Of a DNA stretch of 64,000 nucleotides, positions 43,889 through 53,327 are shown one piece after another. Under the pieces are notes generated by a model, which was not told the origin of the DNA, searched no databases, and saw only the letters and a program-made list of their open reading frames with translations. A program made the position numbers and the translations under genes. The DNA is from Planctomycetota bacterium (GTDB lineage Bacteria; Planctomycetota; UBA1135; JADKAF01): the NCBI GenBank assembly GCA_016719295.1, contig JADKAF010000001.1:5394001-5458000 (forward strand). Direction: 5' to 3'. Each line of letters opens with the position of its first letter. Within the stretch, counting starts at the first letter, position 1.

Positions 43889-45142
43889 TCAAGACGGCGA
43901 GGACGAAGGCCGGGCGAGGATCAGCGTCGAGTTGCTGCCGCCGAAGCCGAAGCTGTTCTTCAGGCAGACGCGCGGTGGGTACTCCAGGCGATCCAGGCCG
44001 GTGAGGCGAAGATTGCACACTGGGTCGGGTTCTTCAAGGTTGAGGTTGGCGTGCAGGCGGCCGTGCTCGAGGCAGAGGATCGAGGCGATCGTCTCCACGA
44101 TGCCGGCCGCGCCGAGCAGGTGCCCGAAGTAGGACTTCGAGGAGTTCACGGGCAAGGCCTCCGTGCGCGCGCCGAAGACCTTGCGGATCGCCTCGGCCTC
44201 GGTGGCGTCGTTCGCCTTGGTGGCGGTGCCGTGCGCGTTCACGAAGTCGACGGCGTCGGGCTCGAGGCGCGCGGAGCGCAGCGCGTTCCGCATGCAGAGG
44301 GCCTGCCCGTCGACGCTCGGGCGCGTGATGTGCGTGCCGTCCGAGGACTCGCCGAAGCCGAGGACCTCGGCGCGGAGCGTCGCTCCGCGCTCGAGCGCCG
44401 CTCCGCGCTCCTCCAGCAGCAGGGCACCCGCGCCCTCGCCGAGAACGAAGCCGTCGCGCTGCGCATCGAAGGGGCGGCAGGCGCGAGAGGGCTCCGCGTT
44501 CCGCGACATGACGCCCAGGTTGTCCCAGCTCGCGTAGAGCGCCGGGGTGAACATCGACTCGCTGCCGACCACCAGCACGCGCCGCGCATCGCCGCTGCGG
44601 ATCATGCGGAACGCGATGCCGAGCGCGATCGTCGACGACGAGCACGCCGAGACGATCACGTAGTTCGTGCCCTTCAGTCCGTACTGGATCGAAACGGCCG
44701 AGCTCACCGCGTTCAGCATGCAGCGCGGCACGGTCGTCGGTCGCAGCGACTTGCCCCCTTGGGTGAAGAAGGTCTGCCACGACTCCTGCAGCGCGTGCGA
44801 CGGACCGGAGCCGGTGCCGACGAGCACGCAGGTCTCCTCGCCCGGCGAGCCCGGCGTCGCGGGCAGGAGCCGCGCTTGCTCGAGCGCTTTACCGGCAGCG
44901 ATCAGCGCGAGATCGCTCGTCCGATCACCCGGCCGCGTGCCGCGCGCGGCAATCGCGCTCGCGAAGCTCGCGGCGTCGACCTCGGCGGAGCTCTGCGACT
45001 TGTAGAGGCTCGCGTCGAGGCAGCGGAGGCGGCCGATCGCGCTCCGCCCCGCGAAGAGATGCTCGGCGACGGTGCCTTCGTCGAATCCGATCGGTGTGGC
45101 GAGGCCCACTCCGGTGACGACGACACGCTCTAGCTGGTACAT
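43889..45142 (-). CDS. Beta-ketoacyl-ACP synthase (FabF-like)
   Basis: The start at 45142 gives 417 aa. A thiolase-fold condensing enzyme with the Cys-His-His triad: Cys167 (VSACSSST), His304 (NAHGTATKAND) and His341 (SKSYFGHLLGAAG), with Lys336. It extends acyl-ACP by two carbons with malonyl-ACP. It lies 7 nt after the FabG-like stop and 34 nt before the ACP start, so it is the second gene of a four-gene operon. Whether it works on ordinary fatty acids or a specialised lipid cannot be told. Confidence 0.94.
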   Translation of the reverse strand: MYQLERVVVTGVGLATPIGFDEGTVAEHLFAGRSAIGRLRCLDASLYKSQSSAEVDAASFASAIAARGTRPGDRTSDLALIAAGKALEQARLLPATPGSPGEETCVLVGTGSGPSHALQESWQTFFTQGGKSLRPTTVPRCMLNAVSSAVSIQYGLKGTNYVIVSACSSSTIALGIAFRMIRSGDARRVLVVGSESMFTPALYASWDNLGVMSRNAEPSRACRPFDAQRDGFVLGEGAGALLLEERGAALERGATLRAEVLGFGESSDGTHITRPSVDGQALCMRNALRSARLEPDAVDFVNAHGTATKANDATEAEAIRKVFGARTEALPVNSSKSYFGHLLGAAGIVETIASILCLEHGRLHANLNLEEPDPVCNLRLTGLDRLEYPPRVCLKNSFGFGGSNSTLILARPSSSPS

Positions 45143-45149
45143 GGGGTCT

Positions 45150-45896
45150 CTAGATCCTCGACCAGAGGCCGCCATCCACGTGCAGCACCTGGCCCGTGAT
45201 GTACGACGATTCGTCCGCGAGCAGGAAGCGCGCGACGGTGGCGATCTCTTGCGGCTCCGCGAAGCGCCCGAGCGGGATCCCGATCGCGGCCTTCTTCTCC
45301 GGCGTGAGCACCGCGGTCATGTCGGTCTCGACCATGCCGGGCGAGACGGCGTTGACGCGGATCTTCAGCCGCGCGGCCTCGAGCGCCAAGCTCTGCGTCA
45401 GGCTCACCAGACCGGCCTTGCTCGCGGCGTAGTCGGCACCCATCCAGCGCCCCGGTCCGTGCGCGGCGAGCGACGCGATGTTCACGATCGCGCCGCGGCC
45501 CTGCTTCCGCATCTCGACGTAGGCCTCGCGGGTCGCGAGCAGCGCGGCCTCGAGATTGAGTCGGAAGGTCGCGCGCCAGCCCTCGAGGGTCAGCGCGCGG
45601 AACGCCTTCGCTTCGCCGCCGCCCGCGCAGTTCACCAGCCCGTCGATGCGCCCGGCGGCGGCGACGAAGCGCTGCACCGCGGCCTTGGCCTGCTCCGGAT
45701 CGGCGAAGTCCGCCGCGCAGGCGAGCGTGCGTGCTCCGCCGGGATCGAGCGCGGCGCACGCCGCGCGCACCTTCGCCTCGTCGCGGCCGTGCACGCCGAC
45801 ACGCGCGCCGGCCGCCAGCAGCTCGCGCGCGATGGCGAGGCCGATGCCGCGGGTCGAGCCGGTGACGAGGATCGCGCGGTCGGAGAGGAGGTGCAT
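45150..45896 (-). CDS. 3-oxoacyl-ACP reductase-like SDR (FabG-like)
   Basis: The start at 45896 gives 248 aa. A short-chain dehydrogenase with the nucleotide motif TGSTRGIG (12-19), NCAGG, and catalytic Ser142, Tyr156 and Lys160 (YAASK). The ending ITGQVLHVDGGLW is typical of FabG. It reduces 3-oxoacyl-ACP to 3-hydroxyacyl-ACP with NADPH. It is first gene of the acyl operon and divergent from yaeQ across a 157-bp gap that should hold the promoters. Confidence 0.92.
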   Translation of the reverse strand: MHLLSDRAILVTGSTRGIGLAIARELLAAGARVGVHGRDEAKVRAACAALDPGGARTLACAADFADPEQAKAAVQRFVAAAGRIDGLVNCAGGGEAKAFRALTLEGWRATFRLNLEAALLATREAYVEMRKQGRGAIVNIASLAAHGPGRWMGADYAASKAGLVSLTQSLALEAARLKIRVNAVSPGMVETDMTAVLTPEKKAAIGIPLGRFAEPQEIATVARFLLADESSYITGQVLHVDGGLWSRI

Positions 45897-46053
45897 GGGG
45901 ACGTGGAAGCTGCGGTCCGGGTGCGGATCGGGACCGCCTCGCGAATCCGGAGGATAGGGAGGAGCGAGAGCCGAGGCAAGTCGCGCGCCGAGCTCTCGTC
46001 GCCGCAGCGCACCGCCTTCGGCTCGACGTCGATTCTGCGGTAGAACTCCGCCC

Positions 46054-46590
46054 ATGATCTACCGCTTCGAGATCTCCTTCGCCGACGTCGACCGCGGCCT
46101 CTACACCGACCTGGATCTCCGCGTGGCGAAGCACCCGTCGGAGGACCTGCCGTACCTCCTGACGCGCGTGCTCGCGTTCGCGGGCGAGCAGCAGGAGGGC
46201 CTCGCGTTCGGGAAGGGGCTCTCGGAGCCGGACGAGCCGGCGCTGCTCGTGCGCGAGGGCGACGGGCGCGTGCGCGCGTGGATCGAGGTCGGCTCGCCCG
46301 CGCCCGAGCGGCTGCATCGCGCGAGCAAGCTCGCGGAGCGCGTGGTGATCTACTGCCATCGCCGGCCCGATCTCCTGCAGCAGCGCTGCGCGAAGGAGAA
46401 GGTGCACAAGGCCGAGGCGATCCGCGTGGTGAAGGTGCCTCCGGAGCTCATCGCGGCGCTGGAGCCGCTGCTCGCGCGCAACAACCGCTGGGACCTCTCG
46501 GTGAACGAAGGGGTCACGACGATCGTATGCGGCGGGCAGGTCGTGGAGGCGCGCCTCGAAGCGATGCCGCTCGCGCTGCCGCCGAGCTGA
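46054..46590 (+). CDS. yaeQ: YaeQ family protein
   Basis: 178 aa, the usual length of the family. Conserved features are DVDRGLYTDLDLRVAKHPSE, LLTRVLAFA, LAFGKGLSEPDEPALLVREG and WIEVGSPAPERLHRASKLA, then VVIYCHRR. YaeQ has a PD-(D/E)xK nuclease-like fold; in E. coli it can suppress loss of the transcription antiterminator RfaH. The true activity is unknown. Transcribed divergently from the acyl operon. Confidence 0.92.
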   Translation: MIYRFEISFADVDRGLYTDLDLRVAKHPSEDLPYLLTRVLAFAGEQQEGLAFGKGLSEPDEPALLVREGDGRVRAWIEVGSPAPERLHRASKLAERVVIYCHRRPDLLQQRCAKEKVHKAEAIRVVKVPPELIAALEPLLARNNRWDLSVNEGVTTIVCGGQVVEARLEAMPLALPPS

Positions 46591-46662
46591 GCGTCGAGTT
46601 CCGCTCGTCCTCGGTCGCCCCGACTAGGGGTAGTGTCAGCGCTCGCGCTCGCGCGTGCGAGC

Positions 46663-48153
46663 TCAAGGGGCGGTTCCCGGCTTCGACGCCGACACGCTCG
46701 GGACGGAGCCGGGCGAGGTCGTCTGGTCCAGGCGCAGGAATTCGATGCGATGGTTCGCGCTGGGGTCGCTGGGCGAAGGGCCATCGACGAGCATCGCGAC
46801 CTCACCGGCCAATCCATGCTCGCGGCAGAACGACCGCGCGCGTGCGCTCGCGCTCGTCGTATCGGAGCGGCCCTCGACCTCGATTGGCAGCACGCCATAA
46901 GAGAACTGGAGGTTCCGCGCGATGCCCTGCTCGCGGCAGAGGGCGACGATCCACGGCGCCACGCGATAGCGCGCGATGCTGCGCGCGGTCGCACCCGTGC
47001 GCGTCGGGACGAAGACGGCGGAGCAAGGCACCGTGCGCAGAGCCTGCTCTACGACGCTGCCGATCGCTTGCGCGGCGCGCGCCGGCGTTCCCGGGGCGTC
47101 CATGGGCGGCGCTTCACGCCGAGGCACCATGGGGCGATGCGCTTCGGTGTACGCTGCGATGCGGGCCAGCATGGCTACGGCTTCTTCCGGGAAGCGCCCC
47201 ATCGCGGACTCCGCCGAGAGCATGATCGCGTCGGTGCCGTCGAGGATCGCGTTCGCGACGTCGGTCGCCTCGGCACGCGTCGGCAGGCGGCTCGCCGTCA
47301 TCGACTCCAGCATCTGCGTCGCCGTGATGACCGGCTTGCCGAGCTCGAGTGCCTGCGCGATCAGCCGCTTCTGCAGGATCGCCATCTCCTCGATGGGGAC
47401 CTCCACGCCGAGGTCTCCGCGCGCGACCATGATGCCGTCGGCGGCGCGCAGGATCTCCGCGATGTTCCTCACGGCTCCGGCGCGCTCGATCTTCGCGATC
47501 ACGAACGGCTGGGCGCCGAGCGCCGCGGCCGCCGCGCGCACGGCTTCGATGTCGGCGGCGGACTCCACGAAGGATTGGCTCACGGCATCGACGCCGCAGC
47601 GCAGCGCGTGCTCGAGGCACTCCCGATCGCGCTCGGTGAACGCGGAGATGCCGAGGTCGATGCCAGGGAGATTCAACCCCTTCTTCGAGCGTAGCTCGCC
47701 GCCGACCACGACGCGGCAGCTGACCTCTCCGCCGACGACGCGCTCGACCTCGAGCAGCACGATGCCGTCGTTCAGTGAAACGCGGTCGCCGGGCTTCACG
47801 ACCTCGGGCAGCCGCGGGAAGCTCGTCGATGCCCGGCGAGCATCGCCGACCAGCGGTTCGCGGGTGAGCACGAAGCTATCGCCCGCGGCGAGGAGGATCG
47901 GCTCCGGCTCGATCTTGCCGAGTCTCATCTTCGGACCGGGCAGGTCGGCCAGGATCGCGACGCGGCAGCCGGTCGCCTGCGCGGCGGCGCGCAAGCGTCG
48001 GATGTGCTCCGCGTGCCCGTCGAAGTCCCCGTGGGAGAAGTTGAGGCGCGCGACGTCCATGCCGGCGCGGAGCAAGCGCTCGAGCATTGCCGGCGACTCG
48101 GACGCCGGTCCGATGGTGGCGACGATCTTGGTCTTGCGCGGGGATAGCTTCAT
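46663..48153 (-). CDS. pyk: Pyruvate kinase
   Basis: 496 aa. It converts phosphoenolpyruvate and ADP to pyruvate and ATP. Motifs seen: KIVATIGPAS, ARLNFSHGD, VSLNDGI, FVIAKIERAGAV (catalytic Lys), GIMVARGDLGVEVP and ITATQMLESM with the usual effector domain after residue 350. The last ~25 residues are a Ser/Pro-rich tail. It lies 13 nt downstream of a D-lactate dehydrogenase gene on the same strand, linking glycolytic pyruvate to lactate. Confidence 0.96.
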   Translation of the reverse strand: MKLSPRKTKIVATIGPASESPAMLERLLRAGMDVARLNFSHGDFDGHAEHIRRLRAAAQATGCRVAILADLPGPKMRLGKIEPEPILLAAGDSFVLTREPLVGDARRASTSFPRLPEVVKPGDRVSLNDGIVLLEVERVVGGEVSCRVVVGGELRSKKGLNLPGIDLGISAFTERDRECLEHALRCGVDAVSQSFVESAADIEAVRAAAAALGAQPFVIAKIERAGAVRNIAEILRAADGIMVARGDLGVEVPIEEMAILQKRLIAQALELGKPVITATQMLESMTASRLPTRAEATDVANAILDGTDAIMLSAESAMGRFPEEAVAMLARIAAYTEAHRPMVPRREAPPMDAPGTPARAAQAIGSVVEQALRTVPCSAVFVPTRTGATARSIARYRVAPWIVALCREQGIARNLQFSYGVLPIEVEGRSDTTSASARARSFCREHGLAGEVAMLVDGPSPSDPSANHRIEFLRLDQTTSPGSVPSVSASKPGTAP

Positions 48154-48166
48154 GGCGGCAGCCTCC

Positions 48167-49168
48167 TCAGGCCAAGAGGGAGCCTTCGACGAACGGAGCG
48201 CCGAGCGCGAGCGCTTCGAGGTTCGCCACGGTCGTCCGTGCGATATCGGCGAGCGCTTCTTGCGTCAGGAAGGCCTGGTGCGCGGTGATGATCACGTTGG
48301 GGAAGGTCAGCAGGCGCGCGAGATCGTCGTCTTGCAGCATCTGTCCGGAGAGATCCTCGAAGAAGATCCCCTCCTCCTCCTCGTAGACGTCCAGCGCGAC
48401 GCCGCCGATGTGGCCCGACTTCAGCGCATCGATCAGAGCTCTGGTATCGACGAGGGCGCCGCGGCTCACGTTGACGAGGATCGCCCCCGGCTTCATCACC
48501 TCGAGCGTTTCTCGCCGGATGATGTGCTTCGTCTGCGGCGTCAGCGGGACGTGCAAGGTGACGACGTCGCTGCGACTCGCCAGCTCTCTGGCCTCGACGT
48601 AGCGAACGCCGTGCTGAGCGGCCCATGCGGCGTCTGGGACCGGGTCGTAGGCGATGACCTCCATCCCGAAGCCGCGGAGGATCTGCGCGGCGATGCGCCC
48701 GATCTTGCCGGTGCCGAAGACGCCCGCCGTCTTGCCGTGGAGGTCGAAGCCCACGAGCCCGTGGAGCGAGAAGTTGAGATCTCGAACGCGCTGCACCGCG
48801 CGATGGAGCTTCCGATTCAAGGCCAGGAGCAGCGCCACCGCGTGCTCGGCGACCGCGTAAGGCGAGTAGACCGGCACGCGCGTCACGCGGATACCGAGCT
48901 CCTTCGCCGCGCCTAGATCGACGTTGTTGAAGCCCGTGCAGCGCAGCGCCACGAGCCGCACCCCTTGCGCGCGGAGCATCTCGAGGCAGGCGCGGTCGAC
49001 CACGTCATTGACGAATACGCAGACGGCCGTGGCTCCGTGCGCCGAGGCGGCGGTCTCCGCGCTCAGGCGGAACTCGTGGAAGCGCCAGGTGATGCTCTCC
49101 GCCCGAGCATGGGCGCAGAGCGACTCGCGATCGTAGGAGCGAGCGTCGAAGACGGAGGTGGTGATCAT
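48167..49168 (-). CDS. ldhA: D-lactate dehydrogenase (D-2-hydroxyacid dehydrogenase)
   Basis: The start at 49168 gives 333 aa. NAD-binding GVFGTGKIGRIAA, substrate Arg/Glu region (VNVSRGALVD) and the catalytic His in ITAHQAFLT place it in the LdhA branch; the RCTGFNNVDL and VPVYSPYAVAEHAVALLL segments are characteristic of fermentative D-lactate dehydrogenases. It reduces pyruvate to D-lactate. It is first gene of a likely two-gene operon with pyruvate kinase. Confidence 0.92.
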   Translation of the reverse strand: MITTSVFDARSYDRESLCAHARAESITWRFHEFRLSAETAASAHGATAVCVFVNDVVDRACLEMLRAQGVRLVALRCTGFNNVDLGAAKELGIRVTRVPVYSPYAVAEHAVALLLALNRKLHRAVQRVRDLNFSLHGLVGFDLHGKTAGVFGTGKIGRIAAQILRGFGMEVIAYDPVPDAAWAAQHGVRYVEARELASRSDVVTLHVPLTPQTKHIIRRETLEVMKPGAILVNVSRGALVDTRALIDALKSGHIGGVALDVYEEEEGIFFEDLSGQMLQDDDLARLLTFPNVIITAHQAFLTQEALADIARTTVANLEALALGAPFVEGSLLA

Positions 49169-49474
49169 GTGCGCTTGCAGAGCTGTTCTCGGAGCTGCGG
49201 TGGCGGGGATTGTCACCGGTCTCGAGCTCCGCTACCGCACCGGGCTCGGAACTTCACGCGCCGAGGGCGCGTCGACTCTCGGAGACGCGGCGGCGAGGCC
49301 GCTCGACGATGCTCGCGCCGCGACTACGCGGAAGAGAGACTTGATCGGATGCCACCGCTTCGACGCGGGTCTCTGCACGGAGGAAGCGGAGCCTCGGGTG
49401 GAGCGTGAGTCACCCGTGAGCGAGCACCAGCCGGAGCGGGAACCCGGCGAGGCCGAACTCGTGGGTCATCCGGC
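49169..49474. other. 306-bp gap upstream of ldhA
   Basis: The region lies between the 3' end of the ECF sigma gene and the ldhA start. I see no coding pattern that matches a family, no strong hairpin and no repeat. It should hold the ldhA-pyk promoter on the minus strand, but I cannot point to a reliable -35/-10 pair. Confidence 0.5.
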
Positions 49475-50101
49475 TCAGGGCGCGCCTGGCTTCTGCTGGC
49501 CCGCCAGCTTCGCGAGCTTCGAGAGAGCACGCGCGAGCAGCAAGCGCGAGTTCCCCTCCGTCGTGCCGAGTCGCCCGGCGATCTCGCGATGCGAGAGCCC
49601 TTCGAGGCGCGCCCAGCTGATGATCTCGCGCTGCGCGGGTTCCAGGCGCTCGAACGCGGCGAGCAGGCGCGCGTGCTCTTCGCGATCGGAGGCCTCGCGG
49701 CTCGGGCTCCCGATCGAGGTCGCCAGGGCCTCGGCGAGCGCGGGCGAGGTGGGGGAGACAGGCTGCACCATGGCGCGATGCTCGGCGCCGTGGTGTCGGG
49801 CGCGCTGGCGGATCTTCGAGAGCGCCGATTGGAAGAGCCAGCCGCGGAAAGGCGCCTCACCGCGGTAGGCGAAGCGCTCCCGAGCGAGGCCCTCGAGCAC
49901 CTCGCGACAGACGGACTGCACGATGTCGGCGCGCGATTCGTGCTCGCGGAGCCCTTTCCCCATCTGGCGGTCGACGTAGGCTTGGAGGTCGGGCAGGAAG
50001 CGCTCGAGCAGCGAGCGCACCGCCGGCTCGGCGCCCTGGTGCGCGTCGCGCACCAGGGCTTCCACCGCGTCGTCTTCGTTGCTGCGAGAATCGTCGGCCA
50101 C
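49475..50101 (-). CDS. ECF-type RNA polymerase sigma factor
   Basis: GTG 50101 gives 208 aa; an upstream start would run into the kinase gene. The sigma-2 region (RADIVQSVCREVLEGLARER, FAYRGEAPFRGWLFQSALSK) is followed by a sigma-4 helix-turn-helix (LEPAQREIISWARLEGLSHR, EIAGRLGTTEGNSRLLLARA). It directs RNA polymerase to a specific set of promoters. The divergent Ser/Thr kinase gene starts about 31 nt away, a pairing typical of planctomycete ECF factors that are thought to be controlled by kinases. No anti-sigma factor is adjacent. Confidence 0.88.
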   Translation of the reverse strand: MADDSRSNEDDAVEALVRDAHQGAEPAVRSLLERFLPDLQAYVDRQMGKGLREHESRADIVQSVCREVLEGLARERFAYRGEAPFRGWLFQSALSKIRQRARHHGAEHRAMVQPVSPTSPALAEALATSIGSPSREASDREEHARLLAAFERLEPAQREIISWARLEGLSHREIAGRLGTTEGNSRLLLARALSKLAKLAGQQKPGAP

Positions 50102-50132
50102 GACGCTATCGTACTCCGCAGCGTACGCTTCG

Positions 50133-53100
50133 ATGGCTCCGCGCGACGCGCAACACCTGATCCGAGCTCCCCCTTTGGACCCACTATCCGCCTCCTCCGG
50201 CGATCCCGTCGAAGAGCTCTTGGCGCGCTGTCTCGCGGCGGACGAGCCGGCGCGTGCGCTGCGCGAGCTCGCCGTGCGGCATCCGGAGCACGCCGCGGAG
50301 CTCGAGGCACGCTTCGCGCTGCTCCGCCGCGCGGGCCTCGCGGAAGGCGAGGCCGGGCTCGAGCGACTCGGCCGCTTCCGTCTCCTGCGCGAGCTCGGCG
50401 GCGGCGGCATGGGCACGGTCCACCTCGCCGAAGAGGAGCCGCTCGGGAGACGCGTGGCCTTGAAGAGGATCCGTCCGGAGCTGCTGCACTTCGGTGGAGC
50501 GAGGCAGCGCTTCCTGCGCGAGATCAGCGCGGTCGCCGCGCTGCAGCATCCCGGCATTGTGCCGATCTACAGCTACGGCGAAGAAGCCGGCGTGCCGTAC
50601 TACGCGATGGAGCTGGTGAGCGGGCGCTCGCTCGCCGAGATCGTGGCGGAGCAGCGTTCGGGGAGTCGGCCGGACGCTGCGGTGCTTCGTCAGCGTTCCG
50701 CCGATTGGGTGGAGGCCAGCTTCGAGATCGGCCTCCAGCTCGCCGAGGCGCTGGCGCACGCCCACGAGCGCGGCATCGTGCATCGCGACGTGAAGCCGTC
50801 GAACGCGATGCTGGCCGATGATGGACGCGCGCTGCTCATCGACTTCGGCCTCGCACGCGCGGTTGGCGACGCAAGCCTGACGCGCACGGGCACGCAGCCC
50901 GGCTCGCTCGCCTACATGTCCCCGGAGCAGGTGCGCGGCGAGGAGGTCGATCCGCGCACCGACGTCTGGTCGCTCGGTGCCACGCTCTTCGAACTCGCGA
51001 CGCTTCGCTCGCCCTTCGCCGCCGAGACGGAAGAGGCCACGCGACAGCGAATCTTGGAGGGGAAGGTTCCGGACATGCGCCGCTCCGGCAGCCACGTCGC
51101 CTGGGATTGTGCGGTCGTGCTTGCCACCGCGCTCGCGCCCGAGCGCGAGCGGCGCTACGTGTCGATGCGGGAGCTCGCCGACGATCTGCGCGCGATCCTA
51201 GAGCATCGTCCGATCCGCGCGCGGCGTGCGAGCGCCTGGCTGCGCTTGCGCCGTTACGCGCAGCGCCGCCCCGCGGTGGTGACCGGCGCCAGCTTGGGCT
51301 TGCTGCTGATCACGGCGTTGCCGAGCGCGCTGCTCTGGAAAGAGCGCTCGACGCGTATCGCCGTGCAGCGCGAGGCGGAGACGGCGCGCGCGGCGGTGCG
51401 CTTCCTCGAGGATCTCTTCGCCGAGTGCGAGCCCGAGCGCGCCCGCGGTGCCACCGTGACGGCGCGCGCGATCCTCGACCGGGGCGTCGCGCGCATCCTC
51501 GAAGATCTGGGGAGCGAGCCAGCGGTGAAGGCCTCCTTGCTCGAGGCGATGGGGTCGGCGTACTTGAATCTGGGCCTCTTCGCGGAGGCCGCGCCGCTCC
51601 TGGAGGATGCACTTCGTGCACGCGAGGGCACGGGTGCTCCCGCGAGCGAACTCGATCGCGTCTTGCGGCTTCGGGCGCGCCTCGCCGGCGCGCAGGGCGA
51701 CGCCGCGCGCGCGGAAGCACTCTGGCGGCAGGTGCTCGCGGCTCTTCCTCCGCTCGAGAGCGCGGACGGCGTCGACGCGGCGGAGGTGAGCGTGGAGCTC
51801 GCCCACGCGCTCTGGCGCCAGGACCGCACGGCGCAAGCGGAAGCGCTGCTCGAGGATGCGGTCGGCGCTTTGCGTCGGTTGCTCCCCGCGGGTGATGCTC
51901 GCGTCGGCAAAGGCCTCCTCGCAGAAGGGCTCTTCCTCCAGGAGCGCGATGACCCGTTGCGCGCCGAGCCGCTGCTTACGGAGGCCGAGTCGGTGCTCAG
52001 CGCCGCGCTGCCGGCCGATCACCCGACGGTGGTCGCCGTGCGCTGCGATCGCGCGCGGAACGCTCGCATCGTGGGCCGGCTCGACCTCGCCGCGTCCTCG
52101 CTGGCGGTGGCCGAGCGCGATGCGTTGCGCCTCTTCGACGCGCAGCATCCGCAGCTCGCCCGAGTGCGTGAGGAGCTCGCGCTGCTCGCGCTCGCGCAGG
52201 ACGAGCCGCGGGCCGCCGCTGTGCATGTCGAGGCCGCGCTCGCCGCGTTCCGCGTGATCCACCCGGCGCCGCATCACGTGCTCGCGCGTGCGCTGAACGC
52301 GCAGAGCTCGATCGCCGCCGCGTGCGGTGAGCTCGCCGTGGCCGAGTCCGCCGCGCGCGAGGCGCTCGCGCAGTACGAGCAGATCTTCCCCTCAGGGCAT
52401 CTCGATCGCGCCGCCGCGCTCTGCAACCTCGCGATGATCCTGAACGAGGTCGGCCATCCGGCGGAGGCAGTGCGCATCGCGCGAGAGTCGCTGGCGATGC
52501 AGGAGCGGCTCGGGCAGCGCAGCGCGGCGACGCGCGCGATGACGCTCGCGCACCTGGGCTACGCGCTTGCCTTCCAAGGCGAGCTCGCGGAGGCGGAGCA
52601 GCACGCGCGCGAAGCGAGCTCGATCGTGCAGGCGACGCGCGTGGAGCCCCTCGTTCACTTCCGCACCTGCTGCCTCTTCGGTGAGGTGCTCTGCATCGCG
52701 AGGAAGGGCGGAGAAGCCGTGACGGAAGCGCGCACTCTGCTCGCGGCGCATCCCGACGTCGCTCCCGTGCTCAGGAGCTGGGCGCTCTATGTGCTCGGCT
52801 GGGGGCTCGAGGTGCAGGGCGAACTCCCCGGCGCAGAGTCCGCGCTGCGCGAGGCGCTCGAGATCCGCCGCACGCGCTACGGCGAGGAGCACCCGATCTA
52901 TGGCCTCGCGCTACAAGAGCTCGGCGTCGTGCTCGCGCGTTCCGCGCGGCCGGCCGAGGCAGAGGGACCGCTCGCGCAAGCCGTCGCGATCCGCCGGAGC
53001 CACGGCGGGACGCAGGACGCTCACCTCAGCCTGCCGCTGCTGAACCTCGCGACCGTGCGCTTCCTGCTCGGGCGGCGAGCGGAGGCCGCCTCCGGAGCTG

Positions 53101-53318
53101 AGGAGTGCCTGGCGAATCTCCGCGGCAAGGTCAGACCAGGGAACTTCCTCGCGCGGACCGCGGTGCTCCTGCTGCTGAAGATCGGGAAAGACCTGCCCGA
53201 CCTCGAGGAGCGCCGCGCGCGTCTCGCCGAGCTCGTTCGTCTCGGCGAGGAGTTCCTCGGACCGGACGATCCGGGCCGCGAGCAGATCGCCGAGGCGCTC
53301 CGCGCCGCGGGAGGCTGA
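50133..53318 (+). CDS. Serine/threonine protein kinase with C-terminal TPR array
   Basis: ATG 50133 gives 1061 aa. Residues about 80-365 are a Hanks-type kinase: glycine loop ELGGGGMGTV, Lys111, Glu130, HRDVKPSN (Asp219) and DFGLA (Asp237), with SPEQVRGEEVDPRTDVWSLG. One membrane helix follows at about 390-410 (VVTGASLGLLLITALPSALL). The remaining ~650 residues are tetratricopeptide repeats (for example LGYALAFQGELAEAEQHARE and LRSWALYVLGWGLEVQGELP), probably extracytoplasmic and able to bind a signal protein. It is divergent from the ECF sigma gene, so the sigma factor is a plausible target. Confidence 0.93.
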   Translation: MAPRDAQHLIRAPPLDPLSASSGDPVEELLARCLAADEPARALRELAVRHPEHAAELEARFALLRRAGLAEGEAGLERLGRFRLLRELGGGGMGTVHLAEEEPLGRRVALKRIRPELLHFGGARQRFLREISAVAALQHPGIVPIYSYGEEAGVPYYAMELVSGRSLAEIVAEQRSGSRPDAAVLRQRSADWVEASFEIGLQLAEALAHAHERGIVHRDVKPSNAMLADDGRALLIDFGLARAVGDASLTRTGTQPGSLAYMSPEQVRGEEVDPRTDVWSLGATLFELATLRSPFAAETEEATRQRILEGKVPDMRRSGSHVAWDCAVVLATALAPERERRYVSMRELADDLRAILEHRPIRARRASAWLRLRRYAQRRPAVVTGASLGLLLITALPSALLWKERSTRIAVQREAETARAAVRFLEDLFAECEPERARGATVTARAILDRGVARILEDLGSEPAVKASLLEAMGSAYLNLGLFAEAAPLLEDALRAREGTGAPASELDRVLRLRARLAGAQGDAARAEALWRQVLAALPPLESADGVDAAEVSVELAHALWRQDRTAQAEALLEDAVGALRRLLPAGDARVGKGLLAEGLFLQERDDPLRAEPLLTEAESVLSAALPADHPTVVAVRCDRARNARIVGRLDLAASSLAVAERDALRLFDAQHPQLARVREELALLALAQDEPRAAAVHVEAALAAFRVIHPAPHHVLARALNAQSSIAAACGELAVAESAAREALAQYEQIFPSGHLDRAAALCNLAMILNEVGHPAEAVRIARESLAMQERLGQRSAATRAMTLAHLGYALAFQGELAEAEQHAREASSIVQATRVEPLVHFRTCCLFGEVLCIARKGGEAVTEARTLLAAHPDVAPVLRSWALYVLGWGLEVQGELPGAESALREALEIRRTRYGEEHPIYGLALQELGVVLARSARPAEAEGPLAQAVAIRRSHGGTQDAHLSLPLLNLATVRFLLGRRAEAASGAEECLANLRGKVRPGNFLARTAVLLLLKIGKDLPDLEERRARLAELVRLGEEFLGPDDPGREQIAEALRAAGG

Positions 53319-53327
53319 GCCGGGCCG

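Noticed and set aside
42698..45896. Aryl polyene or ladderane gene cluster
   Set aside because: Only four genes, without dehydratase, ammonia-lyase, desaturase-like or radical SAM partners expected for those pathways.
46641..46662. Possible terminator between yaeQ and pyk
   Set aside because: Only a 6-8 bp imperfect stem in Arg-codon-like GC repeats (GCTCGC/GCGAGC); not distinguishable from background.
49158..49868. 236-codon plus-strand open frame spanning the gap before ldhA
   Set aside because: It runs antisense into the ECF sigma gene, has no motif and its composition is that of a random GC-rich frame.
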